Source of the DNA: CAYWNK01 sp047639615
GTDB lineage: Bacteria; Planctomycetota; UBA1135; GCA-002686595
Reading direction: 5' to 3'
Assembly (NCBI GenBank): GCA_047639615.1
Contig: JBLIOL010000257.1
Location: 1-8,224 of the forward strand
Length of the DNA: 8,224 bases
Shown: one piece after another, positions 1 through 6,662 of the stretch
Layout: each line of letters starts with the position of its first letter
Position numbering within the stretch: the first letter of the stretch is position 1
The notes under the pieces: generated by a model
What the model saw: the letters and a program-made list of their open reading frames with translations, nothing else
Databases searched by the model: none
Told to the model about the DNA's origin: nothing
Made by a program: the position numbers and the translations under genes

Positions 1-1664
1 CGGTCGAGCACCTCAGGCGGTAGATCACCCAAGAGTCGCGCACTCGCTGTCTCACCGCCGATGCGATGAACCACGAGCACCAGCGCCGCCGCCACAGGGG
101 CGTCGCCGTCGTTCAGTTGCGCAAAGAGTTGCTCCAACTCCACGAGCTGCGCCTCTCCGCATTGTTCGCCTAGGGCAAGCAGCGCATCGCGCCGCTCCGC
201 AGTAGGCAGCACTTGCGCGCCGCACAAGCTAAAGCCAGCGCCCAGGGCAGCCGCTTCCTCACTGGCCACGCACAGCTCCAGCAAGCGCGCCGCCGTGCCG
301 CGGTCGAGGCCCAGGCCCTCGGCATACTCGCGCATACCATCAGGATTGCGCTTTACCGCCACGCGCCAGGCTTCCAAGAAAGCCTCCGGCTCCACGCGCC
401 GGCTGGCCTCCAACAGCATCAGCCCAGCCCGCGCGCGCGGCGCATCGAACATCGCCAGAGCGCCAGCCACCAACTCCCGGTGCCCCCCGCGCTCGGCCCG
501 ATCCATGACCCAGTCCAAGAGTCGCTGCCCCTGCAGCGCGCCGGCCGCCGCCAACAGGAAAGGCTGCATGCCCGCGTTCCCGCGCTCATCGGCCAGCTCC
601 AAGATCACCTGGGCAGCCAGCTTGTCATCCTCGCGCGCCACCACGGCGACCAAGGCGGCCTGTTCGAAGTCCCCGCTGCCACCGAGCTCGATCAGTTCAC
701 GCAGCCCCTGCTCGCCGCTGTCGAAGAGCAGCTCCGCCAGATCCGCACTGGCATCGCGAGCGTCCCTGCTACCTACGCGCAGGGCCTCCTGCACGAAGTT
801 CCGACGCCCGTCCGCAGCGCGCTCCAACAGACGCCCCTGGACCAACTCACGCACCTCGCTACGCCACCAGGCCCGAGCCAAAGCCCGCTCCCCCGTAGCG
901 CCCAGGTCCACCAGGGCCTGGGCCGCCGCACGCCTGCGCCCGGGCACCGCCAGCGATCGCTCCACATTGGCCACAGCCATGCGCCCGCCGACCGCTCCGA
1001 GCCCGCGCAGGGCCGCAGAGGCGATGCGCGCATCCTCGTCCTCGGTCAACTCGCGCAGCAGACCCTCCAAGGGCCAACCCGCGCCTAATTCCTTGCCGCT
1101 ACGCTCCAAGAACTCGACCGTCCAAGCCGCCTTTGCAGCTTCAGGATCCTGCGCAGCCAAGCTCACATCCAAGAGGCCGCGCACCGAAGCCAGCACTTCC
1201 GCCCGGCGTTGCGCATCGACCTCGGCATCGGTCTCGGCATCGGTCTCTTCTTCGATTCCGACCTCGGGTTCCGGCACGAGTGCCAGCTCCGTCCCATGCG
1301 TCGGCACGCTGGGCACGTCCTCGCGCCCGTTCCACCAAGCAAAGCCAATCACAAGTGCCGCCGCTGCCGCCCAGCCAGCCGCCAGGCGCAGCACGCCCGT
1401 GGGCCGCGTAGCCGATTCCTGCTCATCGATCCGCGCGCGCACCGCCAGCACCGCTGCCTCCACATCCAAGCCCCCCACGGGAGCTTCCGGCATGCGCAGC
1501 AGCGCCTCGCTCAGCAGCTGCACGCGGCTGAGCTCCGCCGCGCAGCGCTCGCAATCCGCCGCGTGCTCCTCCATGGCAAAGCGCTCTTCCACGCTCAAGC
1601 TGCCATCGAAGGCGCGCCCGATTCTTTCACGTGCCGCGCGGCACAGTCGTCGATTGGGTTGCAT
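1..1664 (-). CDS. Membrane-anchored anti-sigma factor with HEAT-like C-terminal region (partial, C-terminus off left edge)
   Basis: This open frame gives 554 codons from the ATG at 1664 and stays open to the left edge, so the C-terminus is missing. Seen: residues 8-45 form a zf-HC2/ZAS-type zinc-binding anti-sigma domain, with C8, then H34-x3-C38-x2-C41 after the typical AFDGSLSVEER segment. A hydrophobic segment at about 92-111 (LRLAAGWAAAAALVIGFAWW) is a single transmembrane helix. An acidic linker with DAETD repeats covers about 138-151. The rest is Ala/Leu/Glu-rich and helical, with HEAT-like units, for example DARIASAALRGLGAVGG at 211-227. Known of the family: ZAS domains bind their cognate ECF sigma factor at the inner face of the membrane. 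Inferred: the HEAT-like part lies outside the cytoplasm and senses a signal or partner. The ATG directly follows the TAG of the sigma gene, which implies translational coupling. The zinc and membrane assignments are firm; the HEAT assignment is moderate. Confidence 0.85.
   Translation of the reverse strand, partial: MQPNRRLCRAARERIGRAFDGSLSVEERFAMEEHAADCERCAAELSRVQLLSEALLRMPEAPVGGLDVEAAVLAVRARIDEQESATRPTGVLRLAAGWAAAAALVIGFAWWNGREDVPSVPTHGTELALVPEPEVGIEEETDAETDAEVDAQRRAEVLASVRGLLDVSLAAQDPEAAKAAWTVEFLERSGKELGAGWPLEGLLRELTEDEDARIASAALRGLGAVGGRMAVANVERSLAVPGRRRAAAQALVDLGATGERALARAWWRSEVRELVQGRLLERAADGRRNFVQEALRVGSRDARDASADLAELLFDSGEQGLRELIELGGSGDFEQAALVAVVAREDDKLAAQVILELADERGNAGMQPFLLAAAGALQGQRLLDWVMDRAERGGHRELVAGALAMFDAPRARAGLMLLEASRRVEPEAFLEAWRVAVKRNPDGMREYAEGLGLDRGTAARLLELCVASEEAAALGAGFSLCGAQVLPTAERRDALLALGEQCGEAQLVELEQLFAQLNDGDAPVAAALVLVVHRIGGETASARLLGDLPPEVLD
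1212..1247. repeat. 12-bp tandem repeat in the anti-sigma linker
   Basis: Two exact copies of GGCATCGGTCTC (1224-1235 and 1236-1247) are preceded by one degenerate copy (1212-1223). On the coding strand they encode an acidic Glu-Thr-Asp-Ala repeat just after the transmembrane helix. The unit length keeps the frame, so changes in copy number would only alter linker length. Confidence 0.7.
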
Positions 1665-2243
1665 CTAGTTCCGTCCTTCCAAAAGCGGGCGCAACATGCG
1701 CTCGAGCATCTTCCGCGCCCGCATGACCTGTGTTCGTACGGTGCCCGGGCGCACGCCCGTAGCCTCCGCGACCTCGTCGTAGCCCCGTCCTTCCATCACG
1801 CGCAGCACCAACGCCACGCGCAAATGGGCGGGCAGCCCCTCCAGCGCCTCGGCCACCAGCCGCTGCGCCTCCTTATGCCGGGCCTGCTCGCGAGGTCCCT
1901 CGCGCTGGTCCCGGGGCTCCATGGCGATGTTCTCAAGCCCCACAACCGCCGCGCCCCTACCCCGCTTGCGGAAGTAGTCGTGTGCCAGGTGCACGCCGAT
2001 GCGCATGACCCAGGCCCGGAAGGGAGCCTCGCCCCGATAGAACCTCAGCGCGGCCCAGGCCTTCACAAAAGTCTCCTGGGCCAAGTCCTCCGCGTCCTCG
2101 GGATTGCCCACCAGACGAAATAGGGTCCCGTAGACACCGGCGTAGTAGCTCCGGAGCAGGCCGTCAAAGGCCTCTCGATTCCCGCCCTGAGCGGCTGCGA
2201 TCAAGCCCCTCTCACGTTCCGTGTGTTCCTCCAAGCCCGTCAT
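1665..2243 (-). CDS. ECF-type RNA polymerase sigma-70 factor
   Basis: This is a 192-residue sigma factor with only regions 2 and 4, the normal size for the ECF group. Region 2 (about 26-95) contains NPEDAEDLAQETFVKAW, the conserved core-binding and -10 recognition helix, followed by FRAWVMRIGVHLAHDYFRKR. Region 4 (about 127-180) contains LEGLPAHLRVALVLRVMEG and the helix-turn-helix YDEVAEATGVRPGTVRTQVMRAR, which recognises the -35 element. I chose the ATG at 2243 because GAGGTGGAG lies immediately upstream and the protein then begins close to region 2. A TTG at 2282 would add 13 residues but has no ribosome-binding site. The gene ends with TAG directly against the ATG of the anti-sigma gene, giving the classic sigma/anti-sigma operon. 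Such factors usually activate their own promoter, but I could not identify one upstream. Which stress it answers to is not visible here. Confidence 0.93.
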   Translation of the reverse strand: MTGLEEHTERERGLIAAAQGGNREAFDGLLRSYYAGVYGTLFRLVGNPEDAEDLAQETFVKAWAALRFYRGEAPFRAWVMRIGVHLAHDYFRKRGRGAAVVGLENIAMEPRDQREGPREQARHKEAQRLVAEALEGLPAHLRVALVLRVMEGRGYDEVAEATGVRPGTVRTQVMRARKMLERMLRPLLEGRN

Positions 2244-2386
2244 CTCCACCTCAGGAGACTCGACAAAGAGCCCCAGGAGCAACCTGAAGCCGATTCAGAC
2301 ACTGAAAACGCACGTCCATGGCCCCCAAGGACGCCCCCCCGTCCCGGCCGTAGACAAACATCCCTAAAAACCCAGTCCAGCACCCC

Positions 2387-2415
2387 TTGCGCCGCGCCCC
2401 CCAAGACCGCATTCT
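2387..2415 (+). promoter_or_regulatory. Possible promoter of the tRNA-Gly gene
   Basis: TTGCGC (2387-2392) and CATTCT (2410-2415) are separated by 17 bases. They lie in the right place to start transcription a few bases before the tRNA. The match to the -10 consensus is only partial. The 2283-2426 interval must also hold the leftward promoter of the sigma operon, which I could not identify. Confidence 0.3.
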
Positions 2416-2426
2416 CTTTGGCTCAA

Positions 2427-2502
<76 letters not shown>

Positions 2503-2503
2503 G

Positions 2504-2532
2504 TGTAAGTCCCCAACTCTGGCGGACTTACA
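2504..2532 (+). terminator. Hairpin just after tRNA-Gly, probable terminator or processing site
   Basis: TGTAAGTCC (2504-2512) and GGACTTACA (2524-2532) form a perfect 9-bp stem starting two bases after the tRNA CCA. CCA/TGG pairs can extend the stem inside with one bulged C, leaving the loop ACTC. No run of T follows, so it could act as a 3'-processing or stabilising hairpin instead of an intrinsic terminator. Confidence 0.5.
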
Positions 2533-2561
2533 ATCCCGGAGGCATCAAGCGTTTTCCGGCC

Positions 2562-2584
2562 CTAAACGGCATGTGCCAGTTTAG
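2562..2584 (+). promoter_or_regulatory. Hairpin in the leader region of the first RRM gene
   Basis: CTAAAC (2562-2567) pairs with GTTTAG (2579-2584), and inside it GGC pairs with GCC around the tetraloop ATGT, with one bulged A. It lies about 100 bases upstream of the RRM start at 2687. If transcription begins upstream of it, it would be a structured 5' leader element; otherwise it could end upstream transcription. A poor promoter-like pair, TTGGAC at 2644-2649 and CAATCA at 2667-2672, lies downstream of it. Confidence 0.35.
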
Positions 2585-2686
2585 TGCCACCTTCACGCGC
2601 CTCACTCCCCGCTTGCCCGCTTCAGATCCCTGCCCGCTTAAGGTTGGACCCGTGGTGCCGAGCACACAATCAGATAGAAAAGACCC

Positions 2687-3091
<405 letters not shown>

Positions 3092-3119
3092 CCCCACACA
3101 CCAAAGCTAGCTAACTAAC

Positions 3120-3155
3120 GACCGCCGTGGCCTTCCCGCTGCGGCGGTCTCTTTC
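3120..3155 (+). terminator. Rho-independent-type terminator after the first RRM gene
   Basis: GACCGCCG (3120-3127) and CGGCGGTC (3142-3149) form a perfect 8-bp GC-rich stem with a 14-base loop, followed by TCTTTCAT. It starts 28 bases after the stop codon at 3091, so it should separate transcription of the two RRM genes. Confidence 0.75.
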
Positions 3156-3203
3156 ATATCCCCCACCTCGAGCCGCGCCCTAGGCGCCCCCAGTACCCCT
3201 CTC

Positions 3204-3554
3204 ATGTCCAAGACCATCTACGTCGGCAACCTCCCCCGCGAGGCCACCTCTGACGGCCTACGCGCCATCTTCGAAGCCGACGGCCGCGAGGTCGAAAGCA
3301 TCAAGCTCCCCACCTCCGGCAAGAGCAGCAAGATCCGCGGCTTCGCATTCATCATCATGGCGACCGAAGAGCAAGCCGAAGCCGCCAAGGTAGCCCTCAA
3401 AGGCACCCTCATCGGCGACCGCGAAATCAAGTTCGGCGAAGCCCGCGACAAGAAGGTCGAAACCAACACCGGCGGCAGCTACGAAGACGACATGGGCGGC
3501 CCCCACGGCGGCGGCGGCGGTGGTGGCGGCGGCGGCAGCCGACGCGGCCGCTAG
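3204..3554 (+). CDS. Second RRM RNA-binding protein with glycine-rich tail
   Basis: This is a 116-residue paralogue of the preceding gene. The RRM spans residues 3-81, with RNP2 IYVGNL at 5-10 and RNP1 RGFAFIIM at 45-52, at the same residue numbers as in the first protein. The second RNP1 aromatic position is kept (F49), but the end of the motif is more hydrophobic than usual (FIIM against FVEM), which suggests altered RNA contacts. The tail is shorter and different: an acidic stretch SYEDDMGG, then about ten glycines (102-111), ending SRRGR. The ATG at 3204 has no Shine-Dalgarno sequence; the preceding bases are pyrimidine-rich. A terminator-like hairpin upstream suggests its own promoter somewhere in 3156-3203, which I could not pinpoint. 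Likely a cytoplasmic RNA-binding protein, possibly with different targets or conditions from its neighbour. Confidence 0.9.
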   Translation: MSKTIYVGNLPREATSDGLRAIFEADGREVESIKLPTSGKSSKIRGFAFIIMATEEQAEAAKVALKGTLIGDREIKFGEARDKKVETNTGGSYEDDMGGPHGGGGGGGGGGSRRGR

Positions 3555-3571
3555 GCTGAACGAGCCCCCAC

Positions 3572-3633
3572 GAGCGGCCGGCCTCTGAGTGTCGAACCGA
3601 TACCCCAATCGGCTCCACCAAGGCCGGCCGCTC
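3572..3633. repeat. Nested palindrome after the second RRM gene, possible terminator
   Basis: GAGCGGCCGGCCT (3572-3584) and AGGCCGGCCGCTC (3621-3633) are perfect 13-bp inverted repeats. Between them a second hairpin is formed by CCGAT (3597-3601) and ATCGG (3608-3612) around ACCCCA. The outer arms are also nearly self-complementary (GGCCGGCC), so each could fold alone. It begins 18 bases after the RRM stop codon. No T-run follows, and C-rich sequence lies to its right. It may stabilise or end the RRM transcript, or be a mobile palindromic repeat. Confidence 0.6.
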
Positions 3634-3728
3634 CCCCCAAGCCCTTCGCCCGCAGACGAGGCAAGGCCGAACGCACTTCTTGGTCGCGTTCAAGCCGCTC
3701 GGCGTCCGCCAGATTGGCGCTCCCTAGT

Positions 3729-3740
3729 GGCGTTGGTGCA
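3729..3740 (+). repeat. Left terminal inverted repeat of the IS
   Basis: GGCGTTGGTGCA matches the complement of 4799-4810 exactly. Similarity continues weakly inwards, with three of the next seven positions matching. Confidence 0.8.
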
Positions 3741-3781
3741 CATATCCAATCGGGTAGACAAGTCCTCCTCCATTGCCAAGT

Positions 3782-4726
3782 TCAGCGAGCGATGGCCTTC
3801 GATCGAGGCCTGCACCGTCCTAGCAACCGGTTCAAGATCTTGCAGCCGATGGCCACCTCTGCTTTCTGCCCGGTTAGACCTCCTGCGTGGAGCCGGTCAC
3901 CGAGCATCGACTTGTAACGGAAGAAGGCGTTCTCGACCGCCCCCTGTCGATGGTAGCCCGACTGCTTCTTCCATCTCCGACGGCCTACCTCGCCCACCCT
4001 CTGAATGGTCTTGTCCCGTTCAGCCGACCTTGGCTTGCCGCCGAATACAGATGCCGACAGCGTTGGAGGTACGACGACCTTCGCACCTCTCGCCGCAGCC
4101 TGGTCGTAGATGGCCACGGTGTTATAGGCCGCGTCTCCCGTGACGCTGGACAGCTTGCCCTTGGTCTTCTTGATGAGCTTGATCCCAGTCTTCGCATCGT
4201 CGCCGGAGCTGTCCGTCAGGACCTGCGCAAGGATCATCCCTCTCCGACCAACGCCGAGGTGCGACTTGCGCCAACCTCGCTTTCCACGCCCTCCGTGCTT
4301 GGCTGCGGCCCATTCGCCTTCCCCCACGATGGACAGTCCGGTGCTATCGATTATCAAGTGGACCGGCTTCTTCGAGGTTGCCAGGCCCAGGTCTACCTGC
4401 AGATCCTTGCCTCGCCGAGACAGGGTCGTGTGATCTGGTGCTTCGAGGCTGACGTCCATCAGATCAAGCAAGGACCGCAGGAAGCCCTCTGCTTGGCGGA
4501 ACGGCAACCGGAAAAGCAGGCGGAGATTGAGCGCGGTTTCGATGGCTAGGTCCGTGTACTTCTGTGGCGCTCCCCGGAGGTCGGATGGCCTCGCAGCCCA
4601 GCCCTTGATCACCTCTGGCGTGATCCAGAGGGTGATGTCGCCGCGGTTGACGAGAGCCTGATCGTGCGCCGCCCAGTTGGTGACTCGATACCTTGTCTTG
4701 TACTTCGGGTGGACGCGGGAGTTCAT
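3782..4726 (-). CDS. IS5-family DDE transposase
   Basis: This is a 314-residue transposase that catalyses cut-and-paste movement of its element. The N-terminal part contains RYRVTNWAAHDQALVNRGD and DLAIETALNLRLLFRLPFRQ, typical of the IS5-type N-terminal domain. The RNase H-like DDE core is complete: D127 in LIIDSTGL, D198 in VTGDAAYNT and E265 in YHRQGAVENAFFRYK, which carries the family Y-R-E-K signature (Y258, R260, E265, K272). No frameshift or internal stop is visible, so the enzyme is probably active. I chose the ATG at 4726; a GTG at 4741 in the same frame would add five residues, and neither has a strong ribosome-binding site. The gene lies within 1082 bp of inverted-repeat-bounded DNA, with its promoter presumably in 4727-4798. 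Confidence 0.93.
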   Translation of the reverse strand: MNSRVHPKYKTRYRVTNWAAHDQALVNRGDITLWITPEVIKGWAARPSDLRGAPQKYTDLAIETALNLRLLFRLPFRQAEGFLRSLLDLMDVSLEAPDHTTLSRRGKDLQVDLGLATSKKPVHLIIDSTGLSIVGEGEWAAAKHGGRGKRGWRKSHLGVGRRGMILAQVLTDSSGDDAKTGIKLIKKTKGKLSSVTGDAAYNTVAIYDQAAARGAKVVVPPTLSASVFGGKPRSAERDKTIQRVGEVGRRRWKKQSGYHRQGAVENAFFRYKSMLGDRLHAGGLTGQKAEVAIGCKILNRLLGRCRPRSKAIAR

Positions 4727-4798
4727 GAGCTCAGGATGCACTCTGGAGCCGGATCAAGCCCTCTGGCCCCCTTTGCATGGCCGGGCGACGAGCATTCA

Positions 4799-4810
4799 TG
4801 CACCAACGCC
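4799..4810 (-). repeat. Right terminal inverted repeat of the IS
   Basis: TGCACCAACGCC is the exact reverse complement of 3729-3740 and lies upstream of the transposase start. Confidence 0.8.
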
Positions 4811-4911
4811 GTAGTAGAGCCCTAGACAAGGCCGGCCCAGAGAATTCCACTGTAGGATCACCCTCCGCGAGCGATCCCTACGACCCCTCGTAAACCAAGC
4901 CCCACCCCCAT

Positions 4912-4929
4912 CGCAAGCACCGGCTTGCG
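4912..4929 (+). promoter_or_regulatory. Small hairpin upstream of the helix-turn-helix gene
   Basis: CGCAAGC (4912-4918) and GCTTGCG (4923-4929) form a perfect 7-bp stem with loop ACCG, ending 34 bases before the ATG at 4964. It could be a leader hairpin or an operator-like palindrome. A weaker inverted repeat, GTAGG-ATC against GAT-CCTAC with one bulge, lies at 4852-4881. Nothing else is recognisable between the IS and this gene. Confidence 0.35.
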
Positions 4930-4963
4930 GAGCGCCCCTAGCGGATCACAAGCGACCAAGAGC

Positions 4964-5143
4964 ATGAGCAAGAACTTCGAGCGCCACCGTCAAGCCTGGA
5001 CGGATAGTGAAATCGGCAAGCTGCGCATGTTTGCCAACAAGGGCATGAGCATGCAGGCCATCGCCAAGGCGCTGACCCGCAGTGAAGAGTCGCTCAAGAA
5101 GCGCGCTAAGATCGACAAGCTGAAGATCGCGAAGGCGCGCTAG
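4964..5143 (+). CDS. Small Myb/SANT-like helix-turn-helix protein
   Basis: This is a 59-residue basic protein. Residues 10-50 read as a compact three-helix DNA-binding fold: WTDSEIGKLRMFANKGMS, then MQAIAKALTRSEESLKKRA. The pattern W-T-x-x-E-x-x-x-L, G-x-S, I-A-x-x-L-x-R is that of small bacterial SANT/Myb-like domains and resembles the N-terminus of GcrA. The last ten residues are lysine-rich. I chose the ATG at 4964 because it places the tryptophan near the N-terminus; an in-frame TTG at 4925 would add 13 residues but overlaps the hairpin at 4912-4929. No strong Shine-Dalgarno is present. It stands alone between an IS element and a convergent gene, so context gives no target. It is likely a DNA-binding regulator or accessory protein; the specific function is unknown. 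Confidence 0.75.
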   Translation: MSKNFERHRQAWTDSEIGKLRMFANKGMSMQAIAKALTRSEESLKKRAKIDKLKIAKAR

Positions 5144-5176
5144 GAACTGCGAAAGATCGCGGGGGTGCAAGCCCCG

Positions 5177-5209
5177 CCCCGGCACCGCTGTGGAGCGTGC
5201 ACGCCGGGG
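5177..5209. terminator. Hairpin between convergent genes, possible bidirectional terminator
   Basis: CCCCGGC (5177-5183) pairs with GCCGGGG (5203-5209), and inside it CGCT (5186-5189) pairs with AGCG (5194-5197) around GTGG. An alternative outer pairing uses AGCCCCG at 5170-5176 with CGGGGCT at 5205-5211. It lies in the 82-base gap between the small helix-turn-helix gene and the kelch gene, which converge, so it could serve both strands. No T-run is present. Confidence 0.55.
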
Positions 5210-5225
5210 CTAAGAGCAATCCGCG

Positions 5226-6662
5226 CTACGGCAGGAAGACTATCTCAAGTCCGTTCGAGAGGTCGGACCTAGCGCCGCCGGCCGCGTTGTCGCGAAACCA
5301 GGCTTGGAAGTTCAGGGTCGTGCCGGCCAGGATCGGGTTGGCCATGCTCGTGGGCTGGTTAAGGTCGAGTTGGTGACGCAGGGTCTCGCCCGTGATGCTG
5401 TGGGCCGGCAGTCGCACCGTTCTTCCGGTGACGCAACGGATACCGTTGGCGAAGGGGGTTTCGCTCTGGCTGGCGCTGTAGAAGAAGATGCCGACGCTGT
5501 TCGGAACAGGTCCTGCGACCAGCTCCACATTGTTCATGGCCACAGAGTTGGATCCTGCTGCAGTGATTTGAGCCGCTCTGCCCGTGGAGTTAGCGCCCGA
5601 GCTGCAGTAGCTCACACCAACCCCAGCCTGACTGTCGTCGTAGATCTCGACTGCGCTGCTCGGAGTGATGCCATTCACACAGCCCCCGGCGAAGAAGGCC
5701 TCGTCGCCCACAGTGGTGGAAGCAAAGTTGCAGCGTGGGTGAGCGAGATTCGTCGTGGACCACTGACCGGTGGCCGTGTCAAAGATGTCGACCACATCGC
5801 TGGAAGTGGCCGGCGGCAGGAAGCCCCCCGCGAAGATGACCTTGGTGCCAGCAGTGGTAGCGGTGAAGGAATAACGAGCCTGGGAAAGATGCGCGACCGA
5901 CCATGTGTTGGTGCTGGCGTCGTAGATATCCACCGTGTCAACGGCGGCGCCGTTCAGCAGTCCGCCGGCGAAGAAGGCTAGCTCCCCAAGCGAGGTCGAG
6001 GCCATCAGGTAGCGAGGCTGGGAGAGGCTCTCGGTGGACCAAACGCTTGTCTCTGTGTCGAAGACGTCAACGACTGCGGAGCCGCCTTCATTCCAACCAC
6101 CGGCGAAGAGGGCCTTGGCGCCGACGCTCACGGCCGAGATGCCTAGGCGTGGGGTGGATAGCGCGTCCGTACTCCACTGTCCGGTCGCGTCGTCATAGAT
6201 GTCCACCACCCCCGAGAGAAGGATCGGGTTGCCGCCCCCGGCGAAGAACGCCTTCGATCCGGCGCTGGTGGCCGCCGGGAACTCGCGCCCGATACTCAAA
6301 GTCGATGTGGACCAGTTGCCCGTCGCGTCGTCGTAAATGTCGATCGAGTCGTTAAAAAAACGCCCGCCAGCGAAGATGGCCTTGGTGCCAACACTCGTGG
6401 CGGAGAGGCCCGTCCGTGGCTCCGACAGGCTCGCGGTGGACCATGTCCCTGTCGTACCGTCGTAGATATCGACACTGTCGAATTCGGTGACCGCATCCCA
6501 GCCTCCGGCAAAGAGCGCTTTGGATCCGACACTGGTGGCAGCTAAATAGAAGCGGGCCTGGGACAGGTTGCCCTCAGACCATTGAGCGGCAGCAGGGGAA
6601 GCGAACAGAGCGAGGGGAAGGCACCAGCGCACTAGCGGCTGGACCAGGAAGGAACGGGTCAT
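5226..6662 (-). CDS. Secreted seven-bladed kelch-repeat protein with planctomycete-type C-terminal domain
   Basis: This is a 478-residue exported protein. Residues 1-27 form a signal peptide: basic start, hydrophobic WCLPLALFASPAAA, then AQ before the first repeat. Seven kelch-like repeats follow, each starting WS near W28, W74, W117, W163, W208, W254 and W301, spaced 43-47 residues. Each carries a PR or AR turn, a FAGG strand with the glycine pair, and a VDIYD-TTG-like end, so a closed seven-bladed propeller is expected. From about 351 to 478 lies a separate domain: SYCSSGANSTG, SVAMNNVEL, a GIRC cysteine segment and NFQAWFRD near the end. The same domain ends the partial protein at 7654-8224. 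The likely role is extracellular or periplasmic binding; no catalytic residues are seen. The gene is a single unit with no obvious ribosome-binding site. A run of seven T on the coding strand (6354-6360) lies in repeat 2 without breaking the frame. Confidence 0.88.
   Translation of the reverse strand: MTRSFLVQPLVRWCLPLALFASPAAAQWSEGNLSQARFYLAATSVGSKALFAGGWDAVTEFDSVDIYDGTTGTWSTASLSEPRTGLSATSVGTKAIFAGGRFFNDSIDIYDDATGNWSTSTLSIGREFPAATSAGSKAFFAGGGNPILLSGVVDIYDDATGQWSTDALSTPRLGISAVSVGAKALFAGGWNEGGSAVVDVFDTETSVWSTESLSQPRYLMASTSLGELAFFAGGLLNGAAVDTVDIYDASTNTWSVAHLSQARYSFTATTAGTKVIFAGGFLPPATSSDVVDIFDTATGQWSTTNLAHPRCNFASTTVGDEAFFAGGCVNGITPSSAVEIYDDSQAGVGVSYCSSGANSTGRAAQITAAGSNSVAMNNVELVAGPVPNSVGIFFYSASQSETPFANGIRCVTGRTVRLPAHSITGETLRHQLDLNQPTSMANPILAGTTLNFQAWFRDNAAGGARSDLSNGLEIVFLP

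Larger units (their letters stand above)
3729..4810 (-). mobile_element. IS5-family insertion sequence, 1082 bp, apparently complete
   Basis: The element is bounded by perfect 12-bp terminal inverted repeats, GGCGTTGGTGCA at 3729-3740 and its complement at 4799-4810, and contains one intact transposase gene on the minus strand. Its length fits the IS5 family. One base outside each repeat lies the triplet TAG (3725-3727 and 4812-4814), a possible 3-bp target duplication. If correct, the element is one base longer at each end, with a mismatched outer pair. No 9-bp duplication of the IS903 type is seen. It sits between genes. Its base composition looks less GC-rich than the flanking genes, which fits recent arrival. 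Confidence 0.82.

Noticed and set aside
295..1668. Long plus-strand open frame of 457 codons across the anti-sigma gene
   Set aside because: It is the exact antisense of the anti-sigma frame, Ser/Arg/Ala-rich with no domain; the minus-strand reading has a zinc motif, a membrane helix and operon context.
3887..4549. Plus-strand open frame of 220 codons inside the IS
   Set aside because: It is a shadow of the transposase on the opposite strand, with no recognisable motif.
3721..4826. CCCTAG on both sides of the IS as a target duplication
   Set aside because: The two copies are at different distances from the inverted repeats (3722-3727 against 4820-4825), so they cannot be a duplicated target.
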